Shown here piece by piece: positions 9,057-17,761 of a stretch of DNA of 64,000 nt. The notes beneath the pieces are model-generated. The model made no database searches, was not told where the DNA came from, and was given only the letters and a program-made list of their open reading frames with translations. Source of the DNA: Candidatus Heimdallarchaeota archaeon. Its GTDB lineage: Archaea; Asgardarchaeota; Heimdallarchaeia; Hodarchaeales; Hodarchaeaceae. How positions within the stretch are numbered: position 1 is the stretch's first letter; each line of letters starts with the position of its first letter. Where the stretch lies: the NCBI GenBank assembly GCA_020353515.1, contig CP070695.1, forward strand, positions 2,578,155 to 2,642,154. Direction: 5' to 3'. Both the position numbers and the translations under genes were made by a program.

Positions 9057-9361
9057 TTTTATTCTCCTTTAGCGGTAACTCTAAATGGTCTCTTGAATTC
9101 TAACGCCATGAAATATTTAAACAAAAATCTCTATGAAATAAACAGAGAAATCCCTTTGAGTGTTATTCCTATCCTATTAATTGACATCTGGATACCTTAT
9201 CATCTTCCTAAATTTAGAATCAATAGATTCTAAAAAACATAAAAAGAATGATTTTAAAATAACGCGCGAATAACCAATTAAAACAGTTATAATAATATAT
9301 TTAACTAGCAAGAACTATCAAGCTTTATAAAATCGTAACGGGTATAGAGTGTTGATATACT
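9057..9361. other. Intergenic region between divergent genes
   Basis: An AT-rich divergent region. A TATA-like TTTATAAAA near 9324 lies about 35 bases before the 9362 start codon and fits a promoter for that gene with a very short leader. Nothing else is apparent. Confidence 0.5.
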
Positions 9362-10303
9362 TTGAGTGATTCCGAATTTGTTAAGAAATGGTCTGTAGAA
9401 GATGATGGCACTTTAACTCCCGTCTCTCTTTCTTCGATGTCAGATCTTGCTAATGATAGTGTTTACATTATCGTTGATGAAAACGCGCGGAAAATTTTCA
9501 TCTGGAAAGGTGAGAAAGCACCTGTACGGAGAAAATTTATATCAGCAAAAGCCGCACAGCAAATGCGACAAGAAAAGTACGGAATGGTTTACCGAATAGA
9601 AAGTCTCGACCCAGAATTAGAAGGTGCTGATTTCCTTGCGATTTTTGGTGCAAAACCTGCGCCAAAGGAAGCAGCAGCAGCAGGAGTTTCAGGATCAGAG
9701 GTTTTTACAAAACCAACTCCAGCTCCAACTCCAGCTCCAATGCAAAAACCTGCTGCAGCACCTACACGCGCCCCTACTGCAGCACCCACACGCACCCCTA
9801 CTGCAGCACCTACACGCGCCCCTACTGCAGCACCCACACGCACCCCTACTGCAGCACCTACACGCGCCCCCGCTGCAGCACCCACACACATTCCCACGCC
9901 AGCTGCAAAACCAGCTCCAAGAGTTGTGAAAGAAACTGAAGTAGTAGTCACAGAACCTGTAAAGTCAGTAACACCAACCACTCTGGACGAAGTATCTATA
10001 AAACTGAAGGAAATCGAAATACCAGATGATATGGAACGGGAAATTATCATTATTGGCAATATGGTCTTTTCTGCGATTAAAGAGCATTTAGCTCTTTTTT
10101 CAAAAGATGTTGTGAAATTAGAGCCTATGGATGACTTACCCTCTGGAATTTTTCCCGCTGCTCACTATCAAGTCAGACTTTTTATTGAAGATGGAAGAGT
10201 CATATTCACTGAGCTATTAAGACAAAAGACCCGCTCTGAGAGAGATGAATTCATTGACGATATGCGAAAATCTCTCCAAGATTTATCAAAAATGGGAATA
10301 TAA
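9362..10303 (+). CDS. Gelsolin-like domain protein with Ala/Pro/Thr repeat linker
   Basis: The start is TTG 9362. Residues about 28-97 show the gelsolin-repeat pattern: DSVYIIVDENARKIFIWKG, a helix (AAQQMRQEKYG), a strand, then ADFLAIFG. In eukaryotes this fold binds and severs actin; Asgard gelsolins are known to act on actin. Residues about 130-175 are APTRAPTA-type repeats. The last 95 residues form a separate alpha/beta domain (DMEREIIIIGNMVFSAIKEH). One gelsolin repeat alone is unlikely to sever filaments, so binding or sensing is more plausible. A Rab-like GTPase follows 22 bases downstream, suggesting joint function. Confidence 0.75.
   Translation: MSDSEFVKKWSVEDDGTLTPVSLSSMSDLANDSVYIIVDENARKIFIWKGEKAPVRRKFISAKAAQQMRQEKYGMVYRIESLDPELEGADFLAIFGAKPAPKEAAAAGVSGSEVFTKPTPAPTPAPMQKPAAAPTRAPTAAPTRTPTAAPTRAPTAAPTRTPTAAPTRAPAAAPTHIPTPAAKPAPRVVKETEVVVTEPVKSVTPTTLDEVSIKLKEIEIPDDMEREIIIIGNMVFSAIKEHLALFSKDVVKLEPMDDLPSGIFPAAHYQVRLFIEDGRVIFTELLRQKTRSERDEFIDDMRKSLQDLSKMGI
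9756..9900 (+). repeat. Tandem 24/48-bp coding repeat (APTRxPTA)
   Basis: About six 24-bp units alternate between two sequence variants (encoding APTRAPTA and APTRTPTA), so the effective period is 48 bp. They sit in the linker of the gelsolin-like gene. Confidence 0.85.
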
Positions 10304-10325
10304 TTAATCTTTTGGAGAACCTAAA

Positions 10326-10865
10326 GTGCCTGGAGAAGAATACCTGCTCAAAATTTGTGCTATTGGGTCTGGTAGTGTAGGAAAAACCTCCCTCATTAGA
10401 AGGTTTGCAGAGGGAAAGTTTACAACTAATTATTTACCTACCCTAGGAGTAGACATCACAACAAAACAGATTCAAGTTGAATCTAACAATATTAAGCTGA
10501 TACTGGTGGATACTGCGGGTCAGGAGTTTTTTGGCAAACTACGACCAAGTTATTATCGGGGGGCGTCTGCATGTCTCATAATGTTTGCTTTAAATGAAAA
10601 ACCCTCATTTGAAGCCATCCCTGATTGGTTAGCGGAATTTCGGAAACATATTCCGGATTCTGCAGTTCCAATTGCCCTGGCTGGAAATAAGAAAGATCTT
10701 ACTGATCAGCGCCAGATATCTACTGATGAAGCCCATACACTAGCAAAAACATATGATATGACATATTATGAGACATCTGCTAAATTGGGTGGTTCTGAGA
10801 TCGAAGAAATATTTGTTGGCTTAACCAAACGTGTATTACAAAAGAAGCAAGAAAATAACATTTAG
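10326..10865 (+). CDS. Rab-like small GTPase
   Basis: A 179-residue Rab/Ras G domain. G1 is GSGSVGKT (14-21), switch I Thr is at 39 (LPTLGVD), G3 is DTAGQE (62-67), G4 is NKKD (121-124) and G5 is ETSAK (149-153). DTAGQE with YYRGA is the classic Rab form, closer to eukaryotic Rabs than the gene at 6577. There is no C-terminal cysteine, so no prenylation site. It starts at GTG 10326 with GGAG upstream, directly after the gelsolin-like gene and before an MglA-like GTPase, so the three probably form one operon. Confidence 0.96.
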   Translation: MPGEEYLLKICAIGSGSVGKTSLIRRFAEGKFTTNYLPTLGVDITTKQIQVESNNIKLILVDTAGQEFFGKLRPSYYRGASACLIMFALNEKPSFEAIPDWLAEFRKHIPDSAVPIALAGNKKDLTDQRQISTDEAHTLAKTYDMTYYETSAKLGGSEIEEIFVGLTKRVLQKKQENNI

Positions 10866-10903
10866 AAGACATTTTCAACGAAAGAAAATCTCAGGGATTA
10901 ACA

Positions 10904-11656
10904 ATGCAAGCAAATTCCGACTTTGAGGTCATTAAGAGAGACCATCAAGGGGTTCCAGTTGTCAAAATAGTTTTTTGGGGGCCGACTTTGGCAGGAAAAA
11001 CAACAGCACTCACTATTACAAAAGTATTAAAGAGTCTTGAAGATCCTGAGAATGTTTACAAATTTTTAAAGTTAGAAGATCCCACAGGTAGGACTTTGTT
11101 CTTCGATCAAGCAATTTTTGGTGTAGGTAGAACCGCAGCAGGATTACCAATTTTGAAGTATCATCTTTTCACTGTTCCTGGTCAAGAACGGCATGCTGGT
11201 CAACGAAAAGTGGTCTTACGCGGAGCACATGGTTTAATTGTTGTTGTTGACTCTGAAAAATCACGATGGGAAGAAAATAAATTTTCATTACAAGAAATTA
11301 ACACTCTTGCTGGTGATAAACTGGCCAGTGGAGCCCTTCCATATCACATTATGTTAAATAAAATGGATCTTCCCAAAGAACAGCGAATATCGTCATTAGA
11401 GGTAGGAAAACTACTTAGTGAATCGGGAGTAGTAGGAAGTCTTCGAGATGCAGCCGTTCGAATAGTTGAAGTGTCCTGTCTCGAAGCCAGGGATGATCTA
11501 AAGAAACTACTTTCACAAAGTGATCGAAGTAAGATTGTTGATGCCGATGGAAAACTGAAAAAAGAAATTCGACCAATGAGCGTTACTCGAGTTATCAAAT
11601 CAGTTGAAAGCTTAATTCGTGAAATAATTATCCAGATGATGAAACAACAAAGTTAA
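10904..11656 (+). CDS. MglA/Arf-type GTPase
   Basis: The 250-residue protein has G1 GPTLAGKT (26-33), a distinctive DPTGRTLFFDQA stretch (59-70), G3 TVPGQERHAGQ (90-100) and G4 NKMD (152-155). The 'RTLFFD' and 'TVPGQ' motifs are those of the MglA family, the polarity GTPases of bacteria that also occur in archaea. A 45-residue insertion in the C-terminal half (KKLLSQSDRSKIVDADGKLK) is unusual. It is the third gene of the gelsolin/GTPase cluster. Confidence 0.9.
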   Translation: MQANSDFEVIKRDHQGVPVVKIVFWGPTLAGKTTALTITKVLKSLEDPENVYKFLKLEDPTGRTLFFDQAIFGVGRTAAGLPILKYHLFTVPGQERHAGQRKVVLRGAHGLIVVVDSEKSRWEENKFSLQEINTLAGDKLASGALPYHIMLNKMDLPKEQRISSLEVGKLLSESGVVGSLRDAAVRIVEVSCLEARDDLKKLLSQSDRSKIVDADGKLKKEIRPMSVTRVIKSVESLIREIIIQMMKQQS

Positions 11657-11733
11657 TTACCACAACTTTTTTCTCTTTTTTGTTTTCTCAGTCTTCCAAT
11701 TCTATATTAAGCCAGATTTGGAGAGTCATCAGC

Positions 11734-12357
11734 GTGAGAATCTCAATAACTGATCCCCATATGATTTCAATTGCTGTAAAAGAGTTTAAAAATGGGTCAA
11801 TCGTGGTATTTCCGACAGATACAAGTTATGGACTAGGGACCGTTGGATTAAGATGGAATAACAGTAATATTCGACGAATATACGAAATTAAATCAAGGCC
11901 AATTGATCATCCTCTCAGTCTCCTTGTCACAAAGGAGATGATTTCAAGTTATATTAAGATAAATCCTCTAATTAAAAAGATTTTATCTAAATATTGGCCT
12001 GGTGGCCTCACAGCTATTTTTTCATGTGAAACCAAAGGTTCTCAGGCATTATCCCCACTACTGAATTTTAAAAATCCCCAAAAAATTGGATTTCGTGTTC
12101 CCAATCACGACCTTTTACTAAAGATAATTGAAAAGGTTGGTAGTCCAATCATCGGTACTTCTGCAAATAAATCAGGTTCAAATCCAAAATATGATCTCCA
12201 TTCAATAAGTCAAGAATTTTCTCAAGAGACCATTCATCTTTGGATTGATGCAGGAAAATTAACTGAAATTCCCCCATCTACCGTAGTTGATCTTACCGAT
12301 CCATCGAACCCTATTCTTCTTCGAAGAGGAAGTGTCACATTTGAAGAAAGTATATGA
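11734..12357 (+). CDS. sua5: Threonylcarbamoyl-AMP synthase (Sua5/YrdC)
   Basis: Sua5/YrdC makes threonylcarbamoyl-AMP from Thr, bicarbonate and ATP, the first step of the t6A37 modification of ANN-decoding tRNAs. Diagnostic stretches are GSIVVFPTDTSYGLG near the start, IYEIKSRPIDHPLSLLV, YWPGGLTAIF, IGFRVPNHDLLL, PIIGTSANKSGS and PSTVVDLTD. Only the catalytic YrdC domain is present, not the long Sua5 C-terminal domain. I place the start at GTG 11734, 8 bases after GGAGAG; an upstream TTG at 11680 gives an extra 18 residues not typical of the family. Confidence 0.93.
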   Translation: MRISITDPHMISIAVKEFKNGSIVVFPTDTSYGLGTVGLRWNNSNIRRIYEIKSRPIDHPLSLLVTKEMISSYIKINPLIKKILSKYWPGGLTAIFSCETKGSQALSPLLNFKNPQKIGFRVPNHDLLLKIIEKVGSPIIGTSANKSGSNPKYDLHSISQEFSQETIHLWIDAGKLTEIPPSTVVDLTDPSNPILLRRGSVTFEESI

Positions 12358-12393
12358 GGTAAGAATTGAATCTGAAACTTTAATAATCACATC

Positions 12394-14394
12394 ATGATGA
12401 AGAACGAATGGATAAGTATGCTTAGTCAAGAGACCTCAAGTGACATTCTTGTAATCCATCAGGACAGGATTATTTTCTCATCTGGTCAGGGGCCACTAGC
12501 AAGGCACTCAAAGATTAGTGCAACAGTAACACAAGTACTAACTCTGTTTTCTGAACGAATAATGAAGGGGGAACAAATTCACTTTATTCGGTTTGAAAAA
12601 CACCGCATGATCTTTTTATTCTCTCAAAATATCAAAGATGATAATCTCGTCGCCATTGTTTTGATTCCTATCGAACGGAGTCCCAGACAAGTTATCCCTG
12701 CTATGAGTATTATATTACGTATGCTTGAAGAATCCTTGAAGGGCAATATCGAAGATGCTCAAGCCCAACACCTAGATTGTTTTTACCAGATTCTTTCTTC
12801 TCCTGAAAAAGCCCTTTTTATTGTTCCGCGACAAGCAGATGGTATATTAGCTTCCCTTGTCATTTTAACTGCATTTGCTCATGATATGCGGCTGGGAATT
12901 CATCAAATTACCACAAATATGACCTTTGTTGATCCTAGAAATATGCAAGAACTCCATGAGGTTATAGAAAAATCGAAAACTAAGAGAATCCTTTCTTTCG
13001 TACCTCTTCCACTTGTAGAGGAGAATGAAAATGTCCTCTTTATTGGTTCAGATTTACCTCGCAGACAATACTTTTCAGCCCATCCAGGAGAGCGTATTTA
13101 TGATGTTATTAGTAGAATCTTTGGTAACCAATCTAATGCTGCTAAAATGAGAAATTTGATCTCTAATAATGATGCAAGAGAGCTTGCACACTCAATATCT
13201 ATGTTTCCTCCATCTGAAAATGATTTTATTCGAACAGAAATTTTGTTATCAACTGTATTACAGCCTGGAAAAGATATTATTGTAACAATGTCCTCCCCTG
13301 TTATGCAGAAACTACGAGAGTTAACTCCCACAGAACCAATTACTAGAGAAGCTCCAATTGAAGAGGAAATTCATGTTCCTAAGGAACCTATTATTACTGG
13401 AAAGCCTATTGTTGATGAAATTCCTATCGTCACTGAACCTAAAGTTCATAGAGAAGTTCCTGTAGTCAAAGAAATCCCTCCTATCACGCCTGAACTCGAT
13501 GAAATCAAACCTAAAGTAGAAGTAACCAAGGTTAAACAACCTGAATATCAGCAACCAATAGCTGAACCCATTTTTGAATTAGTAGCAGATCCAGACGCAT
13601 TTCCTCACGTAATTCCTGAAGAAACATCGGAAGTGGTCTCTGAACCTATCGAGTCTGTAGAAGCTATTGCAGTTTCGGATATTGGTAGTGATGTGCTAGC
13701 ACGATTAGATGAGGCAAGAGAACGTGGTTTTGAATATCGATTTGATTCAATCCCTCTAATACTTGACACTACTCCTTATCTTAGTAACATTCCAGGAAAT
13801 GTGAATATTCCTGCTGAGGAATCAACGATTACTCTAAGACTTTTTCAGGGGGAAGATAACCATCTTAATATCCACATTTATACAACTATCGATCGCCTAT
13901 CTGGTTTGAGAGACTCACTGGAGGATCTGACGATCAGAACTGGAGGAGAAATTCACCTAAAAAAGAATCATGTTTCTTTAACTGTCTTAATCGATAAACA
14001 ACAGATTGTCCTTCGAGCATTATTGTGGTTAAGCATTGTAGAGTATCTTACACAAGTCAGAATGGGATTAATGGAAGTATCAGAACTATTTAAAATTCCA
14101 AATGAAGGATCAATTTTAATAATTCCACCAAAAAGGGATTATATCAAGGATAAAATTCCTTCAAAATTCCAAAATTTTATAGAAGAATCAAAAATTCGTA
14201 ATCAATTTGAACAAGAGGACCTCTGGACTCTTGGAAAGTCTCAAAATGAAATCCTTTCACATCTAATGGCTCCTCTTAAGCAAGGAGACGGTGTGGTTTT
14301 TGTGGCTTCCGACAATAACCAAGAAATGGAGGAAATAGCTTTATTTCTACTATTTGTATCCGAAGCTTGTGGTATCGGATTTTCAAGATGGTAA
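12394..14394 (+). CDS. Large multidomain protein, possible longin/roadblock-like N-terminus
   Basis: 666 residues. Residues 1-110 have the rhythm of a longin/roadblock module (DILVIHQDRIIFSSGQG, then HRMIFLFSQN, then a long amphipathic helix), a fold that commonly works with small GTPases. Residues 125-300 form a second alpha/beta region. Residues about 308-430 are a Pro/Glu/Val-rich linker. The last 200 residues form another domain (RLFQGEDNHLNIHIYTTI). There is no signal peptide or catalytic motif. It follows sua5 by 36 bases, just after the gelsolin/GTPase cluster. The longin idea is inference from pattern only. Confidence 0.6.
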   Translation: MMKNEWISMLSQETSSDILVIHQDRIIFSSGQGPLARHSKISATVTQVLTLFSERIMKGEQIHFIRFEKHRMIFLFSQNIKDDNLVAIVLIPIERSPRQVIPAMSIILRMLEESLKGNIEDAQAQHLDCFYQILSSPEKALFIVPRQADGILASLVILTAFAHDMRLGIHQITTNMTFVDPRNMQELHEVIEKSKTKRILSFVPLPLVEENENVLFIGSDLPRRQYFSAHPGERIYDVISRIFGNQSNAAKMRNLISNNDARELAHSISMFPPSENDFIRTEILLSTVLQPGKDIIVTMSSPVMQKLRELTPTEPITREAPIEEEIHVPKEPIITGKPIVDEIPIVTEPKVHREVPVVKEIPPITPELDEIKPKVEVTKVKQPEYQQPIAEPIFELVADPDAFPHVIPEETSEVVSEPIESVEAIAVSDIGSDVLARLDEARERGFEYRFDSIPLILDTTPYLSNIPGNVNIPAEESTITLRLFQGEDNHLNIHIYTTIDRLSGLRDSLEDLTIRTGGEIHLKKNHVSLTVLIDKQQIVLRALLWLSIVEYLTQVRMGLMEVSELFKIPNEGSILIIPPKRDYIKDKIPSKFQNFIEESKIRNQFEQEDLWTLGKSQNEILSHLMAPLKQGDGVVFVASDNNQEMEEIALFLLFVSEACGIGFSRW

Positions 14395-14672
14395 GAGAGG
14401 CTATAGGAAATTATTGATGAAGACTGCTATTGTATCGGTCAACAGAGGCTTACCCGTAGCAATGACGTTGATTACCGTCCGGAATAGCAGAGAAGCTTAT
14501 TGCTGTAATCTTTGTTTTTTTTCCAGTCAATTCAACTTACCGTCTCTCTACGCTCCTTTAAAGAATAGTCCCTCTTCATCCCTAATTCATTGAAGAAGAA
14601 ATTTAGTGATTATGACTTCTACATGAAAAAACCAAATTTCTGATCATTAAACTCTCCCTTATGTCTAGTATG

Positions 14673-15365
14673 TTAAAGTAATCGTTTAGGGCAGCTTTTC
14701 GCCTTTGTTATTTCATAATAACCCTCTTCCCGATGTTCATTCCAATGAATTTTCGATTCAAGAATCTTTATATGGGCTGGGAAAAAAGGAGCATCCAATA
14801 CAAAAGATTCAAATTCTCCACCTTCACCTATCATTGATAATTCAGAACCACTTTGTTTGAGAATTTCGACTACCTCAGGAGAAATTTCCTTTCCGAGTAA
14901 TTCTTTATTTAGTCCCATGCTGGAAACAGATGTGAGAATGATACGAAACTCATTGTCAAGTAATTCAGATAACAAAATCTCAGGAGATAATCTCCACAAA
15001 GGATTAAAGCATTTCATGTTCGCAAGGAGAGCTGCATAATTGAACTTAAATCGTTGAAATTCTGATCGTATCCCCCCCGTAATGATTGCTTTAAAACCGG
15101 TTTCAATTAATGCATCCTTGAGGGAATTTATTTCGTCTTCAATATTACAACTGTCTATCTGAATGATTTTATGTGAAATCCCTAACATTTCAGCTATTAG
15201 AGCGACATGTTGACTATTTGGTATATGGAAAAGCAGGCTTTCGGGGCATGAGGATTTTATGGTGAGAATTGATTTTACCTCAAATTGATGTAAAGCAAAC
15301 CATAAAGCTAGAACAGAATCCTTTCCTCCTGAGACAAGTGCTGCCACTTTCAAGATATTCCACAT
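14673..15365 (-). CDS. dph6: Diphthine--ammonia ligase
   Basis: Dph6 performs the last, ATP-dependent amidation that makes diphthamide on elongation factor 2. The PP-loop ATP-pyrophosphatase motif VSGGKDSVLAL lies at residues 12-22, and the family hallmark GEGGEFESFVLDAPFF is near residue 190. GGIRSEFQRFKFN matches the middle of the family. At 230 residues it is the standard archaeal single-domain form. It is monocistronic, with an ATG at 15365. Confidence 0.92.
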   Translation of the reverse strand: MWNILKVAALVSGGKDSVLALWFALHQFEVKSILTIKSSCPESLLFHIPNSQHVALIAEMLGISHKIIQIDSCNIEDEINSLKDALIETGFKAIITGGIRSEFQRFKFNYAALLANMKCFNPLWRLSPEILLSELLDNEFRIILTSVSSMGLNKELLGKEISPEVVEILKQSGSELSMIGEGGEFESFVLDAPFFPAHIKILESKIHWNEHREEGYYEITKAKSCPKRLL

Positions 15366-15669
15366 TTACTTGTTCGAGGGTATAAATAGACTCTTAGAAA
15401 TTTTGGTTATTAAAATTGATTACAATGTTTTCAATTTCTAGAAGTATCCCTATAACCACCTAAAAAATTAATTTTCCAAGGAAGAAGCTGCTTGTTGAGA
15501 GACTCCTATCAAATAAAAAACATGGAAATTTATATGTTCTCATTCCAAATTCCTTTCCTCACAAGTAAATTTTCCTTTCATGTAATAAATGCAATTTATC
15601 GGCCTATTAATAACTATCAAGCTCTAGATACTCGAAAGTGCCTGAAAATTTTTCTTAGAGAGAACGAAG
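15366..15669. other. Intergenic region between divergent genes
   Basis: This AT-rich divergent region holds the promoters of dph6 and nadA. A 65-codon ORF from 15492 is low in complexity and overlaps nadA; I do not call it. Confidence 0.45.
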
Positions 15670-16590
15670 TTGTCTACAGATATTGGTGAAGAAATAATAT
15701 CGTTAAAAAAAGATCGGGATGCTCTTCTACTAGTACATAACTACCAGGATTCCAAGCTCCATGAACTTGGAGATTTCTCAGGAGATAGTTTTGAACTAGC
15801 TCATAAGGCAAAATACACGGATAAAGAAATGATTGTATTTGCAGGCGCAGAATTCATGGCAGAGACCGCAGTTATTTTAAATCCCGATAAAAAAGTTTTA
15901 ATTCCATCTTCAACTGCAAAATGCCCTATGGCTCATATGCTTTCTCCAAAAGTTATGAAGCGCTACCAAACTCAGTATCCAGATGCCACTATCGCTGTAT
16001 ATGTGAATACAACAGCTGAGATTAAGGCTATGGCTGATATATGTATTACTTCTGGAAATGCAATAGAAATTATTTCAAAACTGGATAATGACCAAATCTT
16101 AATTGGTCCTGATCGCAATCTTGCTTCTTATATTCAACAACAACTTCCCGAGAAAATGATCATCCCTTTTCCTGAAATTGGCCATTGCTATGTTCACCAA
16201 AAATTTATTCCTTCTGATATAAAGAAATTGAGAAATAAATATCCAGAGGCAGAAATTATTGCCCATCCTGAGGTTGCTTCTTCTGTTCAAACACTTGCTG
16301 ATAAAATTTGCTCAACAAGTGGGATGCTCAAGGAGGTTGGTAGATCTACATCTGAGAAATTCATTATTATGACTGAAATTGGATTAATCGATAGGTTACG
16401 ATCAAATTTTCCTACAAAAACGTTCATACCTGCTCGTAAAGATGCTATATGTATCCAACAAAAGAAAATAACAATTTACAATCTATATTTATCTCTTTTA
16501 CATGAAAGGTATCAAGTTAAGGTACCTGCTACAATTGCTAAAAATGCCCGTTTATCACTTGAACGAATGCTCGAATTCTCAGAAGCGTAA
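15670..16590 (+). CDS. nadA: Quinolinate synthase
   Basis: NadA condenses iminoaspartate with dihydroxyacetone phosphate to make quinolinate for de novo NAD, using a [4Fe-4S] cluster. Visible family signatures are LLVHNYQDSKLHELGDFSGDS near the start, PSSTAKCPMAHM and MADICITSGNA (two cluster cysteines), GHCYVHQKF and HPEVASSVQTLADKICSTSGM (third cysteine). The 306-residue length is normal. Translation starts at TTG 15670. nadC follows 14 bases downstream. Confidence 0.95.
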   Translation: MSTDIGEEIISLKKDRDALLLVHNYQDSKLHELGDFSGDSFELAHKAKYTDKEMIVFAGAEFMAETAVILNPDKKVLIPSSTAKCPMAHMLSPKVMKRYQTQYPDATIAVYVNTTAEIKAMADICITSGNAIEIISKLDNDQILIGPDRNLASYIQQQLPEKMIIPFPEIGHCYVHQKFIPSDIKKLRNKYPEAEIIAHPEVASSVQTLADKICSTSGMLKEVGRSTSEKFIIMTEIGLIDRLRSNFPTKTFIPARKDAICIQQKKITIYNLYLSLLHERYQVKVPATIAKNARLSLERMLEFSEA

Positions 16591-16604
16591 TCGGAGTCTT
16601 TTTC

Positions 16605-17492
16605 ATGTCTTATATGCCTCCAAAATTGTTAGAAACAAAACTTCTTCAATTCCTAGAAGAAGATATCAACTATGGAGACCTTAGCAGTGATTTAGTACCG
16701 AATGTTCCAATCCATGCTAATATAGTCTCCAAGCAAGAGGGAGTGATATGTGGCTTAAATTTTGCTGAAATTCTCTTAAAATCCTTAAATGTTGAGGTTT
16801 CAAGCTTATTCTCAGATGGAGATACGATTAGAACAGGAGATATTATTTTACAACTGAGAGGCCTCAGTCGTGTAATTCTAGCTTCAGAACGTACAATCTT
16901 GAATATTTTAATGCGCCTTTCAGGAATTGCTACACAAACTCGACGACTTGTTGCGAAGATAAAACAAGCTGGTCAAAAAACAGTTATCGCTTCGACAAGA
17001 AAAACAACCCCTGGATTTAGATATTTTGAAAAATATGCCGTAATAATTGGAGGAGGAGATCCTCATCGATGGAATTTATCTGATACTGTTTTAATTAAGG
17101 AAAACCATCTTCGCTTACTAGGAGAAGAGGCCATTTCAATCATTTTAAATCAATCCTTGAATAAAACCTCATTTACAAAAAAGGTTGAGATCGAAGTTGA
17201 AAATCTTTCAGAATTAAGAATGGCATTAAAGGCCTCTCCAGACATAATTATGTTAGATGATTTTTCTACAGAAGATATTCATTTAGCGATTGACATCATC
17301 AAACAGACCTCAGATCAAGTACGTCCACTTATTGAAGTGAGTGGAGGCATTAATGATCAAAATATCGATGCATTCCTTATTCCTGGTGTTGATATAATTT
17401 CTATGGGAATGCTTACTCACTCTACTTTAGCAATTGATTTTTCATTGAGAATTATGAATATTCTACCTTCATCCCCCGAAAGGAGAGATTAA
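16605..17492 (+). CDS. nadC: Nicotinate-nucleotide pyrophosphorylase (carboxylating)
   Basis: NadC converts quinolinate and PRPP to nicotinate mononucleotide. Family motifs are EDINYGDLSSDLV at the N-terminus, the SERTILNILMRLSGIAT helix, IASTRKTTPGFRYFEKYAV and GGGDPHRWNLSDTVLIKENH (substrate-binding Arg, Lys and His), IEVEVENLSEL and IEVSGGIN. The 295 residues give a complete enzyme. A GGAG motif precedes the ATG, and the gene forms an operon with nadA. Confidence 0.96.
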   Translation: MSYMPPKLLETKLLQFLEEDINYGDLSSDLVPNVPIHANIVSKQEGVICGLNFAEILLKSLNVEVSSLFSDGDTIRTGDIILQLRGLSRVILASERTILNILMRLSGIATQTRRLVAKIKQAGQKTVIASTRKTTPGFRYFEKYAVIIGGGDPHRWNLSDTVLIKENHLRLLGEEAISIILNQSLNKTSFTKKVEIEVENLSELRMALKASPDIIMLDDFSTEDIHLAIDIIKQTSDQVRPLIEVSGGINDQNIDAFLIPGVDIISMGMLTHSTLAIDFSLRIMNILPSSPERRD

Positions 17493-17494
17493 AA

Positions 17495-17746
17495 TTGATT
17501 AAATTGATTCGTGGATTTGTTATCGCATTTTTATCTGCAACGATCATTTATTTTGTTATTTTTATTTTTTCACCCTTGCTACCTCTTAATGTCTTTGAAG
17601 GTTACTTTGGGGTAGTTTTATTTTTTATTATTGTTGGATTATCCTTTTTAGTTTACTTAGTTCTACCGCCAGAACCCTCATCACTCAATTCTTCCTCTCA
17701 AATTACGAAGACGGTTCACTCTGATAATTCAGAGAACTCACTCTGA
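17495..17746 (+). CDS. Small two-TM membrane protein
   Basis: 83 residues, starting at TTG 17495 after a good AAAGGAG site and only 2 bases after nadC. Two hydrophobic segments (about 8-32 and 40-62) are followed by a Ser-rich polar tail. The tight spacing on both sides puts it in the nadA-nadC operon reading into the acyltransferase gene. It matches no family I recognise. Confidence 0.65.
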   Translation: MIKLIRGFVIAFLSATIIYFVIFIFSPLLPLNVFEGYFGVVLFFIIVGLSFLVYLVLPPEPSSLNSSSQITKTVHSDNSENSL

Positions 17747-17761
17747 AAAGGAGAACAAAAA

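Noticed and set aside
9589..10059. Minus-strand Gly/Val/Ala-rich ORF
   Set aside because: Antisense shadow of the APTR repeats of the gelsolin-like gene.
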